Shown piece after piece: positions 30,154 to 39,194 of a DNA stretch of 64,000 nt. This DNA is from Acidovorax defluvii. GTDB taxonomy: Bacteria > Pseudomonadota > Gammaproteobacteria > Burkholderiales > Burkholderiaceae_C. The notes beneath the pieces are model-generated. The model saw only the letters and a list, made by a program, of their open reading frames with translations, made no database searches and had not been told where the DNA came from. The stretch is from the NCBI GenBank assembly GCA_003268905.1, contig QLTU01000001.1, forward strand, positions 215,753 through 279,752, read 5' to 3'. The translations under genes were made by a program, and so were the position numbers. Every line of letters begins with the position of its first letter. Within the stretch, counting starts at the first letter, position 1.

Positions 30154-30189
30154 AAACAAAAGGCCCGTTGCGGGTGCATACGGGCCTTT
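30154..30189 (-). terminator. leuA attenuator terminator
   Basis: On the minus strand AAAGGCCCGT (plus 30180-30189) pairs with ACGGGCCTTT (30159-30168), followed by TTGTTTT. It lies between the leader peptide stop and leuA, about 55 bases before the leuA start. The 5' arm GCCCGT can alternatively pair with ACGGGC inside the leader reading frame (30224-30229). Confidence 0.8.
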
Positions 30190-30212
30190 GTGGAAAAAGT
30201 GTGCGCGTGCGC

Positions 30213-30266
30213 CTACCGTCTCCGCCCGTGGGGAGATAGCAGTAGAGCCAGTGCAAACATATTCAT
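30213..30266 (-). CDS. leuA leader peptide (17 residues)
   Basis: Minus-strand ATG opens a 17-codon frame, MNMFALALLLSPHGRRR, ending in TAG. Four leucine codons fall within five positions (CTG, CTA, CTG, CTA), two of them the rare CTA. GGA lies just upstream of ATG. Its stop is followed by a terminator hairpin and then leuA. This fits ribosome-mediated attenuation: stalling at Leu codons when leucyl-tRNA is low would favour antiterminator pairing. The peptide itself is probably not functional. Confidence 0.75.
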   Translation of the reverse strand: MNMFALALLLSPHGRRR

Positions 30267-30305
30267 GCGATCCAATGTAGCACAGTTTTTTACGCCCTGC
30301 AGCCG

Positions 30306-31139
30306 TCACCGGTGCAGTCCCCGTTCGTCGGGCTCGTCGGTTGACATGCTGATCACACTGCTGTGTTGCCCCTTGGCCTTGCGCCATGCATACACGGCAT
30401 AGCCGCTCATGCCATACACAACAAAAACGCCAAACATGACAATCGGCGGGTGGATATTGATGACTGCAATGCCCAGGGCAATCAGCACGATGACAGCGAA
30501 GGGCACGCTCTTTTTCATCTGCACGTCCTTGAAGCTATAGAACGGCACATTGGTCACCATGGTGAGCCCCGCATACAAGGTAAAGGCAAACATGATCCAG
30601 GTAACCTGGTTCCAGGTCAGCCACAGGTCCTCACCCCTGCGCACCCCCAGCTCGGTCATCAGCCAGATGAAGCCCGCCACCAGCGCGGCCGCAGCGGGCG
30701 ATGGCAGCCCCTGAAAATAACGCTTGTCTACCACGCTGGTGTTGACGTTGAACCGCGCCAGCCGCAGCGCCGCACACGCACAATAGACAAACGCGGCAAT
30801 CCAGCCCCAGCGGCCCAGACCCCTGAGCGACCATTCGTAGGCAATCAGGGCCGGCGCCGCACCAAACGACACCATGTCGGACAGCGAATCCATTTGTTCG
30901 CCAAAGGCGCTTTGCGTGTTCGTCATGCGCGCCACCCGGCCGTCCAGGCTGTCGAGCACCATGGCACAGAAAACGCCCACGGCGGCCATGTCAAACCGGC
31001 CGTTCATCGCCATCACGATCGAATAGAACCCACCGAACAATGCCGCCAGCGTGAACAGGTTGGGCAGGATGTAGATGCCCTTGCGCCGTTTGCGCACCAT
31101 CACACCAGGATTTTCAGTAGATTCACTGCCATCATGCAT
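30306..31139 (-). CDS. pssA: CDP-diacylglycerol-serine O-phosphatidyltransferase
   Basis: Membrane enzyme making phosphatidylserine from CDP-diacylglycerol and serine. The 277-residue protein has the CDP-alcohol phosphotransferase signature DSLDGRVARMTNTQSAFG followed by EQMDSLSDMVSFG (near residues 62-92), and about seven membrane helices. The first in-frame codon upstream is TTG directly before the ATG; ATG at 31139 is used. It lies between ilvC and leuA on the same strand, a gene order common in beta-proteobacteria. Confidence 0.95.
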   Translation of the reverse strand: MHDGSESTENPGVMVRKRRKGIYILPNLFTLAALFGGFYSIVMAMNGRFDMAAVGVFCAMVLDSLDGRVARMTNTQSAFGEQMDSLSDMVSFGAAPALIAYEWSLRGLGRWGWIAAFVYCACAALRLARFNVNTSVVDKRYFQGLPSPAAAALVAGFIWLMTELGVRRGEDLWLTWNQVTWIMFAFTLYAGLTMVTNVPFYSFKDVQMKKSVPFAVIVLIALGIAVINIHPPIVMFGVFVVYGMSGYAVYAWRKAKGQHSSVISMSTDEPDERGLHR

Positions 31140-31144
31140 CAAAT

Positions 31145-31194
31145 AGGCCTCCAGCCCTTGCCCATCATGCGCAAGCAGCTCTCAAATTTATAGT
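31145..31194 (+). repeat. Interspersed ~50-bp repeat, copy 6 (diverged)
   Basis: Forward copy upstream of pssA: GGCCTCCAGCCCTTGCCCAT followed by CATGCGCAAGCAGCTCTCAA. It is more diverged than the others. Confidence 0.65.
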
Positions 31195-31286
31195 ATTCAG
31201 TCATCACCCGCAAAACAGGCAAACCACCGCGTGCGCCCAAGGCGAAGGCAGCAGTGTAGCGCCTGCCCACACAGCACCCCGGCCAC

Positions 31287-31310
31287 AAAAAAGGCCACCG
31301 AAGTGGCCTT
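31287..31310 (-). terminator. ilvC terminator
   Basis: Minus strand AAGGCCAC-TTCG-GTGGCCTT followed by TTTT, 23 bases after the ilvC stop. It separates ilvC transcription from pssA. Confidence 0.9.
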
Positions 31311-31332
31311 GGAATGCTTCAGAAATGAAGCA

Positions 31333-32388
<1,056 letters not shown>

Positions 32389-32399
32389 CTAAACAGTCG

Positions 32400-32426
32400 A
32401 TTGTCTTACATAGGATTCGACGTCAA
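32400..32426 (-). promoter_or_regulatory. Possible ilvC promoter
   Basis: Minus strand TTGACG (32421-32426) and GACAAT (32400-32405) with a 15-base spacer in the ilvH-ilvC gap. Weak match, offered only as a candidate. Confidence 0.25.
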
Positions 32427-32510
32427 CCGGATAACCAGGCGGGGAACCGCAAACAGTGCTCTGGCACGGCAAGGCGACCCATCAGCGTTAGCTGGTTGAA
32501 GGCGAATCCG

Positions 32511-33002
32511 TTACACGCGCAAGATGCGCTCGCCGCGCCCGATGCCGCTGGCACCGGTGCGGACGGTTTCCAGGATCGCCGTGCGGTCGATCGCCTGCAA
32601 AAAGGCATCGTTCTTGGACTGGTCGCCAGTGAGCTCGATGGTGTAGCTCTTTTCGGTGACGTCGATGATGCGGCCGCGGAAGATGTCGGCCATGCGCTTC
32701 ATCTCCTCACGCTCCTTGCCCACCGCACGCACCTTCACCATCATGAGCTCGCGCTCGGTGTAAGCGCCTTCGGTCAGGTCCACCACTTTCACCACCTCGA
32801 TGAGACGGTTCAGGTGCTTGGTAATCTGCTCGATCACGTCTTCGGAGCCCGTGGTCTGGATGGTCATGCGCGAGAGCGACGCATCCTCGGTAGGCGCCAC
32901 GGTGAGCGACTCGATGTTGTAACCCCGGGCAGAGAACAGGCCCACAACGCGCGACAGCGCGCCGGGTTCGTTTTCGAGCAAAACGGCAATGATGTGTTTC
33001 AT
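32511..33002 (-). CDS. ilvH: Acetolactate synthase small subunit
   Basis: Regulatory subunit of 163 residues that confers valine feedback control on the large subunit. It begins MKHIIAVLLENEPGALSRVV, with the N-terminal ACT domain (about 1-78, including GLFSARGYNIESLTVAPTED) and a second ACT-like C-terminal domain. The ATG at 33002 is used; an in-frame start 12 codons upstream adds a non-family extension. It follows the large-subunit gene with about 140 bases between that contain a repeat copy. Confidence 0.96.
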   Translation of the reverse strand: MKHIIAVLLENEPGALSRVVGLFSARGYNIESLTVAPTEDASLSRMTIQTTGSEDVIEQITKHLNRLIEVVKVVDLTEGAYTERELMMVKVRAVGKEREEMKRMADIFRGRIIDVTEKSYTIELTGDQSKNDAFLQAIDRTAILETVRTGASGIGRGERILRV

Positions 33003-33085
33003 AGTGTCCAGATTCCTCTTTTTGCTGCCCTCCCCCATGCACGGTAATGCACGGGCTTGGCAGGCAATAGATTCGTCAAAAATTG

Positions 33086-33145
33086 AATGCTATTAAATTA
33101 ATAGCTACTTACGCTTGATGGAAAAGCGCTGGAGGCCGATTTGGC
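33086..33145 (-). repeat. Interspersed ~50-bp repeat, copy 7, inside the ilv operon
   Basis: Reverse copy: TATTAAATTAATAGCTACTT followed by ACGCTTGATGGAAAAGCGCT and GGAGGCCGATTTGGC. It abuts the stop codon of the large-subunit gene, between it and ilvH. Confidence 0.88.
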
Positions 33146-34936
33146 TTAAAGATCTTCTGACCCCAGCAACATTTCGGTAATGCCCTTGCCGGCCTGCACC
33201 ATCGGGAACACGTTCTCGGTGGGGTCGGTGCGGAAGTCCATGAACACGGTGCGGTCCTTGAGCTTGCGCGCCTCGCGCAGCGCGGGCTCCACGTCTTTGG
33301 GGTGTTCGATCAGCAGGCCCACATGCCCATAGGCCTCGGCCAGCTTGACGAAGTTGGGCAGCGCGTCCATGTAGCTGTGGCTGTAGCGGCCGGAGTATTC
33401 AATCTCCTGCCACTGGCGCACCATGCCCAGATAGCGGTTGTTCAATGCGCAGATCTTGATCGGCGTGTTGTACTGCAGGCAAGTGGACAGTTCTTGAATG
33501 TTCATCTGCACCGAGCCTTCGCCCGTGATGCAGAACACTTCGCTTTGCGGCTTGGCCAGCTTGATGCCCATGGCATAGGGGATGCCCACGCCCATGGTGC
33601 CCAGGCCACCAGAATTGATCCAGCGGCGCGGCTCGTCAAAGCGGTAGTACTGCGCGGCCCACATCTGGTGCTGGCCCACGTCGGACGTGATGTAGGTGTC
33701 CGCGTCCTTGGTCATGTTCCACAGCGTCTCGACCACATACTGCGGCTTGATCACATCGCCGCTGCCCATGTCGTACTTGAGGCAATCGCGCTTGCGCCAG
33801 CCTTCAATGGTGTCCCACCAGGCGGCGAGCGCGCCGGTGTCGGGGCGGGTGCTGCCTTCGCGGATCATCGAGATCAGCTCGGTCAGCACGTCTTTCACAT
33901 CGCCCACGATCGGAATATCGACCTTGACGCGCTTGGAGATGCTGGACGGGTCGATGTCCACATGGATGATCTTGCGCTCGTTCTGCGCAAAATGCTTGGT
34001 GTTGCCGATCACGCGGTCGTCAAACCGCGCGCCAACCGCCAACAGCACATCGCAGTTCTGCATGGCATTGTTGGCTTCGATGGTGCCGTGCATGCCCAGC
34101 ATGCCCAGGAATTTGCGATCCGACGCCGGATAGGCACCCAGGCCCATCAACGTGTTGGTCACGGGGTAGCCCAGCATGTCGACCAGGGTACGCAACTCGT
34201 TGGTGGCATTGCCCAGCAACACACCACCGCCAGTATAGATATAGGGGCGCTTGGCCGCCAGCAGCAACTGAAGCGCCTTGCGAATCTGGCCGCCGTGGCC
34301 CTTCTTTACCGGGTTGTAGGAGCGCATTTCCACGGTTTGGGGATAACCGGAGTAAGGCACCTTCTTGAACGAAACGTCCTTCGGAATGTCGACCACCACG
34401 GGGCCAGGTCGGCCGGTGCGTGCGATGTGGAAGGCTTTTTTCAGCGTCATGGCCAGATCGCGTGGATCCTTGACCAGGAAGTTGTGCTTCACGATGGGGC
34501 GCGTGATGCCCACCGTGTCGCATTCCTGGAACGCATCCAGACCGATGGCCGCCGTGGGCACCTGGCCGGAGATGATCACCATGGGAATGCTGTCCATGTA
34601 GGCCGTGGCAATGCCGGTCACGGCATTGGTAAGCCCCGGGCCTGAAGTGACCAGCGCCACACCCACCTCGCCGGTGGCTCGTGCGTAGCCGTCTGCCGCA
34701 TGCACTGCTGCCTGTTCATGGCGCACCAGCACATGCTGAATGGTGTCTTGCTTGTACAGCGCGTCGTAGATGTACAAAACTGCGCCGCCTGGGTAGCCCC
34801 AGATGTACTGAACGTTTTCGGCCTGCAACGACTTGACGAGAATTTCAGAACCCATGAGGTCCTGAGAGCCGGAGGCGGGGAAGTTGCCTTGGGAGGCAGC
34901 GGCTGCCGATGTGAGTTCAGCCTTTGTGATTTCCAT
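33146..34936 (-). CDS. ilvI: Acetolactate synthase large subunit
   Basis: Thiamine-diphosphate enzyme starting Val/Ile/Leu synthesis from pyruvate. The 596-residue protein has the catalytic glutamate in HVLVRHEQAAVHAADGYA near residue 70, the central FAD region, and the ThDP motif CITGEGSVQMNIQELST near 465 with YLGMVRQWQE after it. The ATG giving MEITKAELTSAAAAS has AAGG upstream and is chosen over further in-frame starts. It heads the ilvI-ilvH(-ilvC) group. Confidence 0.97.
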   Translation of the reverse strand: MEITKAELTSAAAASQGNFPASGSQDLMGSEILVKSLQAENVQYIWGYPGGAVLYIYDALYKQDTIQHVLVRHEQAAVHAADGYARATGEVGVALVTSGPGLTNAVTGIATAYMDSIPMVIISGQVPTAAIGLDAFQECDTVGITRPIVKHNFLVKDPRDLAMTLKKAFHIARTGRPGPVVVDIPKDVSFKKVPYSGYPQTVEMRSYNPVKKGHGGQIRKALQLLLAAKRPYIYTGGGVLLGNATNELRTLVDMLGYPVTNTLMGLGAYPASDRKFLGMLGMHGTIEANNAMQNCDVLLAVGARFDDRVIGNTKHFAQNERKIIHVDIDPSSISKRVKVDIPIVGDVKDVLTELISMIREGSTRPDTGALAAWWDTIEGWRKRDCLKYDMGSGDVIKPQYVVETLWNMTKDADTYITSDVGQHQMWAAQYYRFDEPRRWINSGGLGTMGVGIPYAMGIKLAKPQSEVFCITGEGSVQMNIQELSTCLQYNTPIKICALNNRYLGMVRQWQEIEYSGRYSHSYMDALPNFVKLAEAYGHVGLLIEHPKDVEPALREARKLKDRTVFMDFRTDPTENVFPMVQAGKGITEMLLGSEDL

Positions 34937-35217
34937 GATCAACCTTTGTGAATTTCTCTGACGAAAAACCTTGGGTGCTACTCGCATGGACTCTCGTGAA
35001 GCCAGCTCGGAACTTGAGGCCAAGGACATGGGCGGGATGATTGCCGCGCCCGACCGTGACCCGTTTGCCTTTTGAATTGCAAACGAAATTATCGCACTGC
35101 AACACGAACAAAACCAGCTATTCGCGGAAAATTCAGCGCCCAATGCGATAATTGAATGGCTATGACCGCTCTATCGTGCGTTCTCGCACGACATCGACCC
35201 TCCCGGGCTGACTCCTC

Positions 35218-35787
35218 TTGGCAACAGAACAAGAACTCTCCGATTTCCTCAAAAGTGTAGAAAAGCGCGCATTCAAGCGCTCGATCTATCACGTCCGCAA
35301 TGAGGAAGCGGCCCTGGACATTGTTCAGGACAGCATGCTCAAGCTGGCCGAGCACTACGGCGACAAGCCCCCGGGCGAGCTGCCCATGCTCTTTCAGCGC
35401 ATTCTGTCGAACTGCACACTGGACTGGTTTCGTCGCCAGAAGACGCGCAATGCGCTGTTTTCCAGCATGAGCGACTTTGATGGACCGGGCGACGATGGCG
35501 CAGAATTTGATCTGCTTGAAGCCTATGCCGGCCCCGACAATGGGGAGCGGGCTGAAAGCGCGGAAGATCTGGCGCGGCGCGCGCAGACCTTCAAGGACAT
35601 CGAAGCAGAGATTGAGGAGTTGCCAGCACGTCAACGGGAAGCGTTTCTCATGCGTTACTGGGAAGAAATGGATGTCGCAGAAACAGCAGCCGCCATGGGC
35701 TGCTCCGAAGGCAGCGTCAAAACACACTGTTTTCGTGCAGTACAGGCCCTCAGCAAAGCACTGAAGGCAAAAGGAATCGAGCCATGA
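35218..35787 (+). CDS. ECF-like RNA polymerase sigma factor
   Basis: A 189-residue sigma-70-family protein. Region 2 (about 15-75: AALDIVQDSMLKLAEHYGDK and LSNCTLDWFRRQKTRN) and region 4 (about 120-175: IEELPARQREAFLMRYWEEM and VAETAAAMGCSEGSVKTHCF with the helix-turn-helix) are clear; an acidic linker lies between them. The start is TTG, as MATEQELSDFL is the natural N-terminus and no ATG fits. Its stop overlaps the next gene by four bases. Target promoters and signal unknown. Confidence 0.9.
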   Translation: MATEQELSDFLKSVEKRAFKRSIYHVRNEEAALDIVQDSMLKLAEHYGDKPPGELPMLFQRILSNCTLDWFRRQKTRNALFSSMSDFDGPGDDGAEFDLLEAYAGPDNGERAESAEDLARRAQTFKDIEAEIEELPARQREAFLMRYWEEMDVAETAAAMGCSEGSVKTHCFRAVQALSKALKAKGIEP

Positions 35788-36224
35788 ACAAAGCAAACAC
35801 TCTCCCCACCGAAATGGCGGCAGATCGTTTCGCCCGCTGCGTCACCGCGCGACTGACCAGTGGAACGGATGACCTGCCCTACGATATTTCCGAGCGGCTG
35901 CGCGCCGCCCGCATGCAGGCACTGGCCAAGCGTAAAGTCGTCGTGCAGGTCCGGCGTGCAGCCCCTGCCGTTCTGCATTCAGGCAACACGGCGGTGCTCG
36001 GCGGTGGCAACGAACGCAGTGGCTGGTGGAGTGCGCTGGTTTCGGCCATCCCGGTAATGGCCCTGCTGGTGGGACTTGTGGTGATCAATGACTCCCAGGA
36101 CGAAATCGGCACCAACGAAGTGGCAGAAGTCGACGCTGCATTGCTGACCGATGATCTCCCCCCTGCAGCCTATTCCGACCCCGGTTTTGTACAGTTCCTG
36201 AAAACAGCCCATTCCAGCAACTGA
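35784..36224 (+). CDS. DUF3619 family membrane protein, possible anti-sigma factor
   Basis: A 146-residue protein with a cytoplasmic N-terminal half (about 1-85), one membrane helix (about 93-112, ALVSAIPVMALLVGLVVI) and a short acidic periplasmic tail. Its ATG overlaps the sigma-factor stop (ATGA), so translation is coupled. The layout, with a soluble N-terminus and one helix directly behind a sigma gene, is that of anti-sigma factors; this role is inferred, not shown by a known motif. Confidence 0.8.
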   Translation: MNKANTLPTEMAADRFARCVTARLTSGTDDLPYDISERLRAARMQALAKRKVVVQVRRAAPAVLHSGNTAVLGGGNERSGWWSALVSAIPVMALLVGLVVINDSQDEIGTNEVAEVDAALLTDDLPPAAYSDPGFVQFLKTAHSSN

Positions 36225-36243
36225 TTGCGCCCTTTTTTACTGC

Positions 36244-37119
36244 ATGCACTCAAGTTCACCTGACGCCCGCCCCACCATGCCAGCCTTCGTGCTGGCTTTG
36301 GTGCTTTTAGGCGCGCTCGCGGCAGGCGGCGTGTCAGTGCTCAATCAGGTGCGCATGGCACCCGGCACCCTGCTTCCAGCCGCTGCTCTGGCACCCAAGT
36401 CTGGTGGCAAGGGCGCCCCCGGCACTGTGACCGACCCGACCCGGCAAACCCATGCCGGCCCGGGCTGGGAAGTTCTGAACACGCCCCAAAAATTGGCACT
36501 TTACCCACTGGCGGAACGTTGGGCACTTCTCAGCGAGTTGCAAAAACGGCGCTGGCTCGCCCTCGCCCAGAATTTTCCGACGCTGCCTGAAACCGAGCAG
36601 GAAAAGCTGCACAGTCGCATGACGGAATGGGCCAGCCTCAGCGCGCAGCAGCGCAATCAGGCAAGGCTCAACTATGCCGACTCCAATCGCCTGGCCCGCG
36701 ACAACAAACTCGCCCAGTGGCAAGCCTATCAGGCGCTGAGTGACGAAGAAAAGCGCAAACTGGCTGCCCGCGCGGCAACCAAACCACAGGGCGCAGCCCC
36801 GGCGATCAAACCGGTTTCTCCCCGCAAGCTGGCACAGATTCCGGCGGCCTCTGAGGTCAACCCCAACCGCCCCAACCAGCCCAAGATTCCGCCCGTGAAG
36901 AGCCTGTCGCCGCGCGCTGCAACGCCGGTGCAGCCCGCCCCAGCGGCTGCGCCCGGCACCCCTGGATATCCTGCACCGGCGCCGGCTCCTGTGGTGGAAA
37001 CCAGCCCGGTCACCGTGCCTGTGGCCGAGCCAGTCACGCTGCCGCCCCTGTCGGCCACACCGCCCGCCCATAACCTTGCCCCTGGGGGGCACGATGCGCC
37101 CCTGCATGCTCCCCCGTAA
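36244..37119 (+). CDS. DUF3106 domain protein
   Basis: A 291-residue protein with an N-terminal signal anchor (about 12-33), a DUF3106 region rich in Trp and Gln (about 75-185, with KLALYPLAERWALLSELQKR and ARNFP-like NFPTLPETEQEKL), and a Pro/Ala-rich C-terminal tail. It is probably periplasmic; no function is known for the family. It lies 19 bases after DUF3619 and 5 bases before the RDD gene. Confidence 0.85.
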   Translation: MHSSSPDARPTMPAFVLALVLLGALAAGGVSVLNQVRMAPGTLLPAAALAPKSGGKGAPGTVTDPTRQTHAGPGWEVLNTPQKLALYPLAERWALLSELQKRRWLALAQNFPTLPETEQEKLHSRMTEWASLSAQQRNQARLNYADSNRLARDNKLAQWQAYQALSDEEKRKLAARAATKPQGAAPAIKPVSPRKLAQIPAASEVNPNRPNQPKIPPVKSLSPRAATPVQPAPAAAPGTPGYPAPAPAPVVETSPVTVPVAEPVTLPPLSATPPAHNLAPGGHDAPLHAPP

Positions 37120-37124
37120 TTTGC

Positions 37125-37664
37125 ATGTCTGCCTTGCCCTCCCCTGACGCACTGCCTGCCGCTGTGGCGGCACCCCTGAATCTGCAAGCCCCCCGCCTGA
37201 TCCGCCGCATGGCATGCTGGATGTACGAAGGCATCCTGATGTTCGGCGTGGTCTTCATCGCCGGCTACCTGTTTGGCACCCTGAGCCAGACCCGCAACGC
37301 CATGGACAACCGCCACGCGCTGCAGGCCTTCCTGTTCGTGGTGTTTGGCATCTACTTCACCTGGTTCTGGGCCAAGGGGCAGACGCTGGCCATGAAGACC
37401 TGGCACATCCGTGTCGTGGATCGCGATGGCCGTCCGCTCACCCAGCGGCGCGCACTGCTGCGCTACGTTTGTTCCTGGCTGTGGTTTCTGCCGCCGTTGG
37501 CCGCTTTGGCACCTTTTTCGCTGCCGGGCGGTGAAGCCACGGTGATCGTACTGGGCTGGGTCGCCGTGTGGGCGGTGTTGAGCCGTTTTCATCCACAGCA
37601 GCAGTTCTGGCACGACGCACTGGCGGGCACACGCCTGGTGCACTACGAACCTGCAAAAAAGTAA
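37125..37664 (+). CDS. RDD family membrane protein
   Basis: A 179-residue inner-membrane protein with three to four helices. The RDD signature region reads APRLIRRMACWMYEGILMFG, later AMKTWHIRVVDRDGRPLT and FHPQQQFWHDALAGTRLV. The family's function is mostly unknown, with some members linked to ion transport. It follows DUF3106 by 5 bases, as the likely last gene of the sigma-factor operon. Confidence 0.88.
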   Translation: MSALPSPDALPAAVAAPLNLQAPRLIRRMACWMYEGILMFGVVFIAGYLFGTLSQTRNAMDNRHALQAFLFVVFGIYFTWFWAKGQTLAMKTWHIRVVDRDGRPLTQRRALLRYVCSWLWFLPPLAALAPFSLPGGEATVIVLGWVAVWAVLSRFHPQQQFWHDALAGTRLVHYEPAKK

Positions 37665-37716
37665 GCCCTGTTCGGACCGACCCGTTCCGGACACATCCTC
37701 CCCCGACAATCGCGGC

Positions 37717-38127
37717 ATGCAATCATCCGACCCGTCACACCGCGCACCTGCCAACCCCCAGAAGGCCCGGTCCGGGCTGAACCGCATCTGGCATGCCACC
37801 GGTTACTCCATCGCAGGGCTGCGTGCCGGCTGGAACGAAAAAGCGTTTCGCCAGGAAGCCCTTGCGGCCTTCGTCCTGGTTCCGCTGTCGTTCTGGCTGG
37901 GTCATGGCTGGGTCGAAGTGGCGCTGCTGGCGGGTTCAGTGGTGATCGTCATGATTGTTGAACTGCTCAACACCGGCATCGAGACCGCCATCGACCGCAT
38001 CGGCCCCGAGTGGCACGACCTTTCCAAACGGGCCAAGGACATGGGCAGCGCTGCCGTACTGCTGTCGCTGCTGCTGTGCATCGGCATCTGGTCTGCCGCC
38101 ATTCTTCAAAGGTTTCTTCATGGCTGA
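37717..38127 (+). CDS. dgkA: Diacylglycerol kinase
   Basis: Small membrane kinase (136 residues) recycling diacylglycerol to phosphatidic acid. Family segments are LRAGWNEKAFRQEALAAFVL and VMIVELLNTGIETAIDRIGP, then SKRAKDMGSAAVLLSLLLC; three membrane helices are visible. Its stop overlaps the next gene's start by eight bases, so translation is coupled. Confidence 0.95.
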   Translation: MQSSDPSHRAPANPQKARSGLNRIWHATGYSIAGLRAGWNEKAFRQEALAAFVLVPLSFWLGHGWVEVALLAGSVVIVMIVELLNTGIETAIDRIGPEWHDLSKRAKDMGSAAVLLSLLLCIGIWSAAILQRFLHG

Positions 38128-38713
38128 GCCCGCATTTTCGATCTGTGTGTACTGTGGCTCACGCCCCGGCGAGAGCGCGGCGTTTGCCCAGGCGGCTGCG
38201 GCCGTGGGCCAGTGGATTGGTTCGCATGGCGGCCAACTCGTCTACGGTGGCGGGCGCAGCGGCCTCATGGGCACGGTGGCCGAAGCCACGCGCCTGGCCG
38301 GTGGCCGCGTAGTGGGCGTGATACCGCAAACCCTGGTCGACAAGGAGCTGGCCAACCAACAGTGCGACGAGTTGCACATCGTGCAAACCATGCATGAGCG
38401 CAAAGCCATGATGGCGGAGCGCAGCAACGCCTTTGTTGCGCTACCCGGCGGCATCGGAACCTTTGAGGAGCTGTTTGAAGTGTGGACCTGGCGCCAGCTG
38501 GGCTATCACGACAAGCCGCTGGGCCTGCTCAATGTGGCCGGCTATTACGACGCCTTGCTGGGCTTCTTGCAATCCAGCGTGGCCAACGGATTCATGGGCA
38601 ATTGGCAAATGGACCTTCTGCACGCAAGCACCGATGTAGAGGCCGTGCTGCGCACGCTGGTGCAGGAGGCCGGTCCCGATCAGGCATCCATGCCATTGCG
38701 CTCGGTGATTTAA
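38120..38713 (+). CDS. LOG family protein (TIGR00730-type Rossmann fold)
   Basis: A 197-residue cytoplasmic protein. The two LOG signatures are present: GGRSGLMGTVAEATRLAGG near residue 43 and PGGIGTFEELFEVWTWRQLG near 108. In characterised members this fold cleaves nucleotide 5'-monophosphates, including cytokinin precursors, to base and ribose-5-phosphate; the physiological substrate here is not known. The start ATG lies inside the dgkA stop region. Confidence 0.92.
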   Translation: MAEPAFSICVYCGSRPGESAAFAQAAAAVGQWIGSHGGQLVYGGGRSGLMGTVAEATRLAGGRVVGVIPQTLVDKELANQQCDELHIVQTMHERKAMMAERSNAFVALPGGIGTFEELFEVWTWRQLGYHDKPLGLLNVAGYYDALLGFLQSSVANGFMGNWQMDLLHASTDVEAVLRTLVQEAGPDQASMPLRSVI

Positions 38714-38806
38714 GAACCAAAGCCCCCGGTCGCGCAAACCTCAGCATCGGCCACCGCGCAAGGCGTACAGCGAGCTACGCAGCGCGCCTGCGGGGGGCGT
38801 CACGGA

Positions 38807-39163
<357 letters not shown>

Positions 39164-39194
39164 TTAAAAAAGCGGCGGGCCTGGCGGATGCCCG

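Noticed and set aside
34937..35143. Leader peptide or attenuator before ilvI
   Set aside because: No short frame rich in Leu/Val/Ile and no terminator hairpin was found; the in-frame upstream ATGs simply extend ilvI.
35085..35160. GATAAT boxes between ilvI and the sigma factor gene as promoters
   Set aside because: GATAAT occurs on both strands, but no acceptable -35 element is found at 16-18 bases, so no promoter is called.
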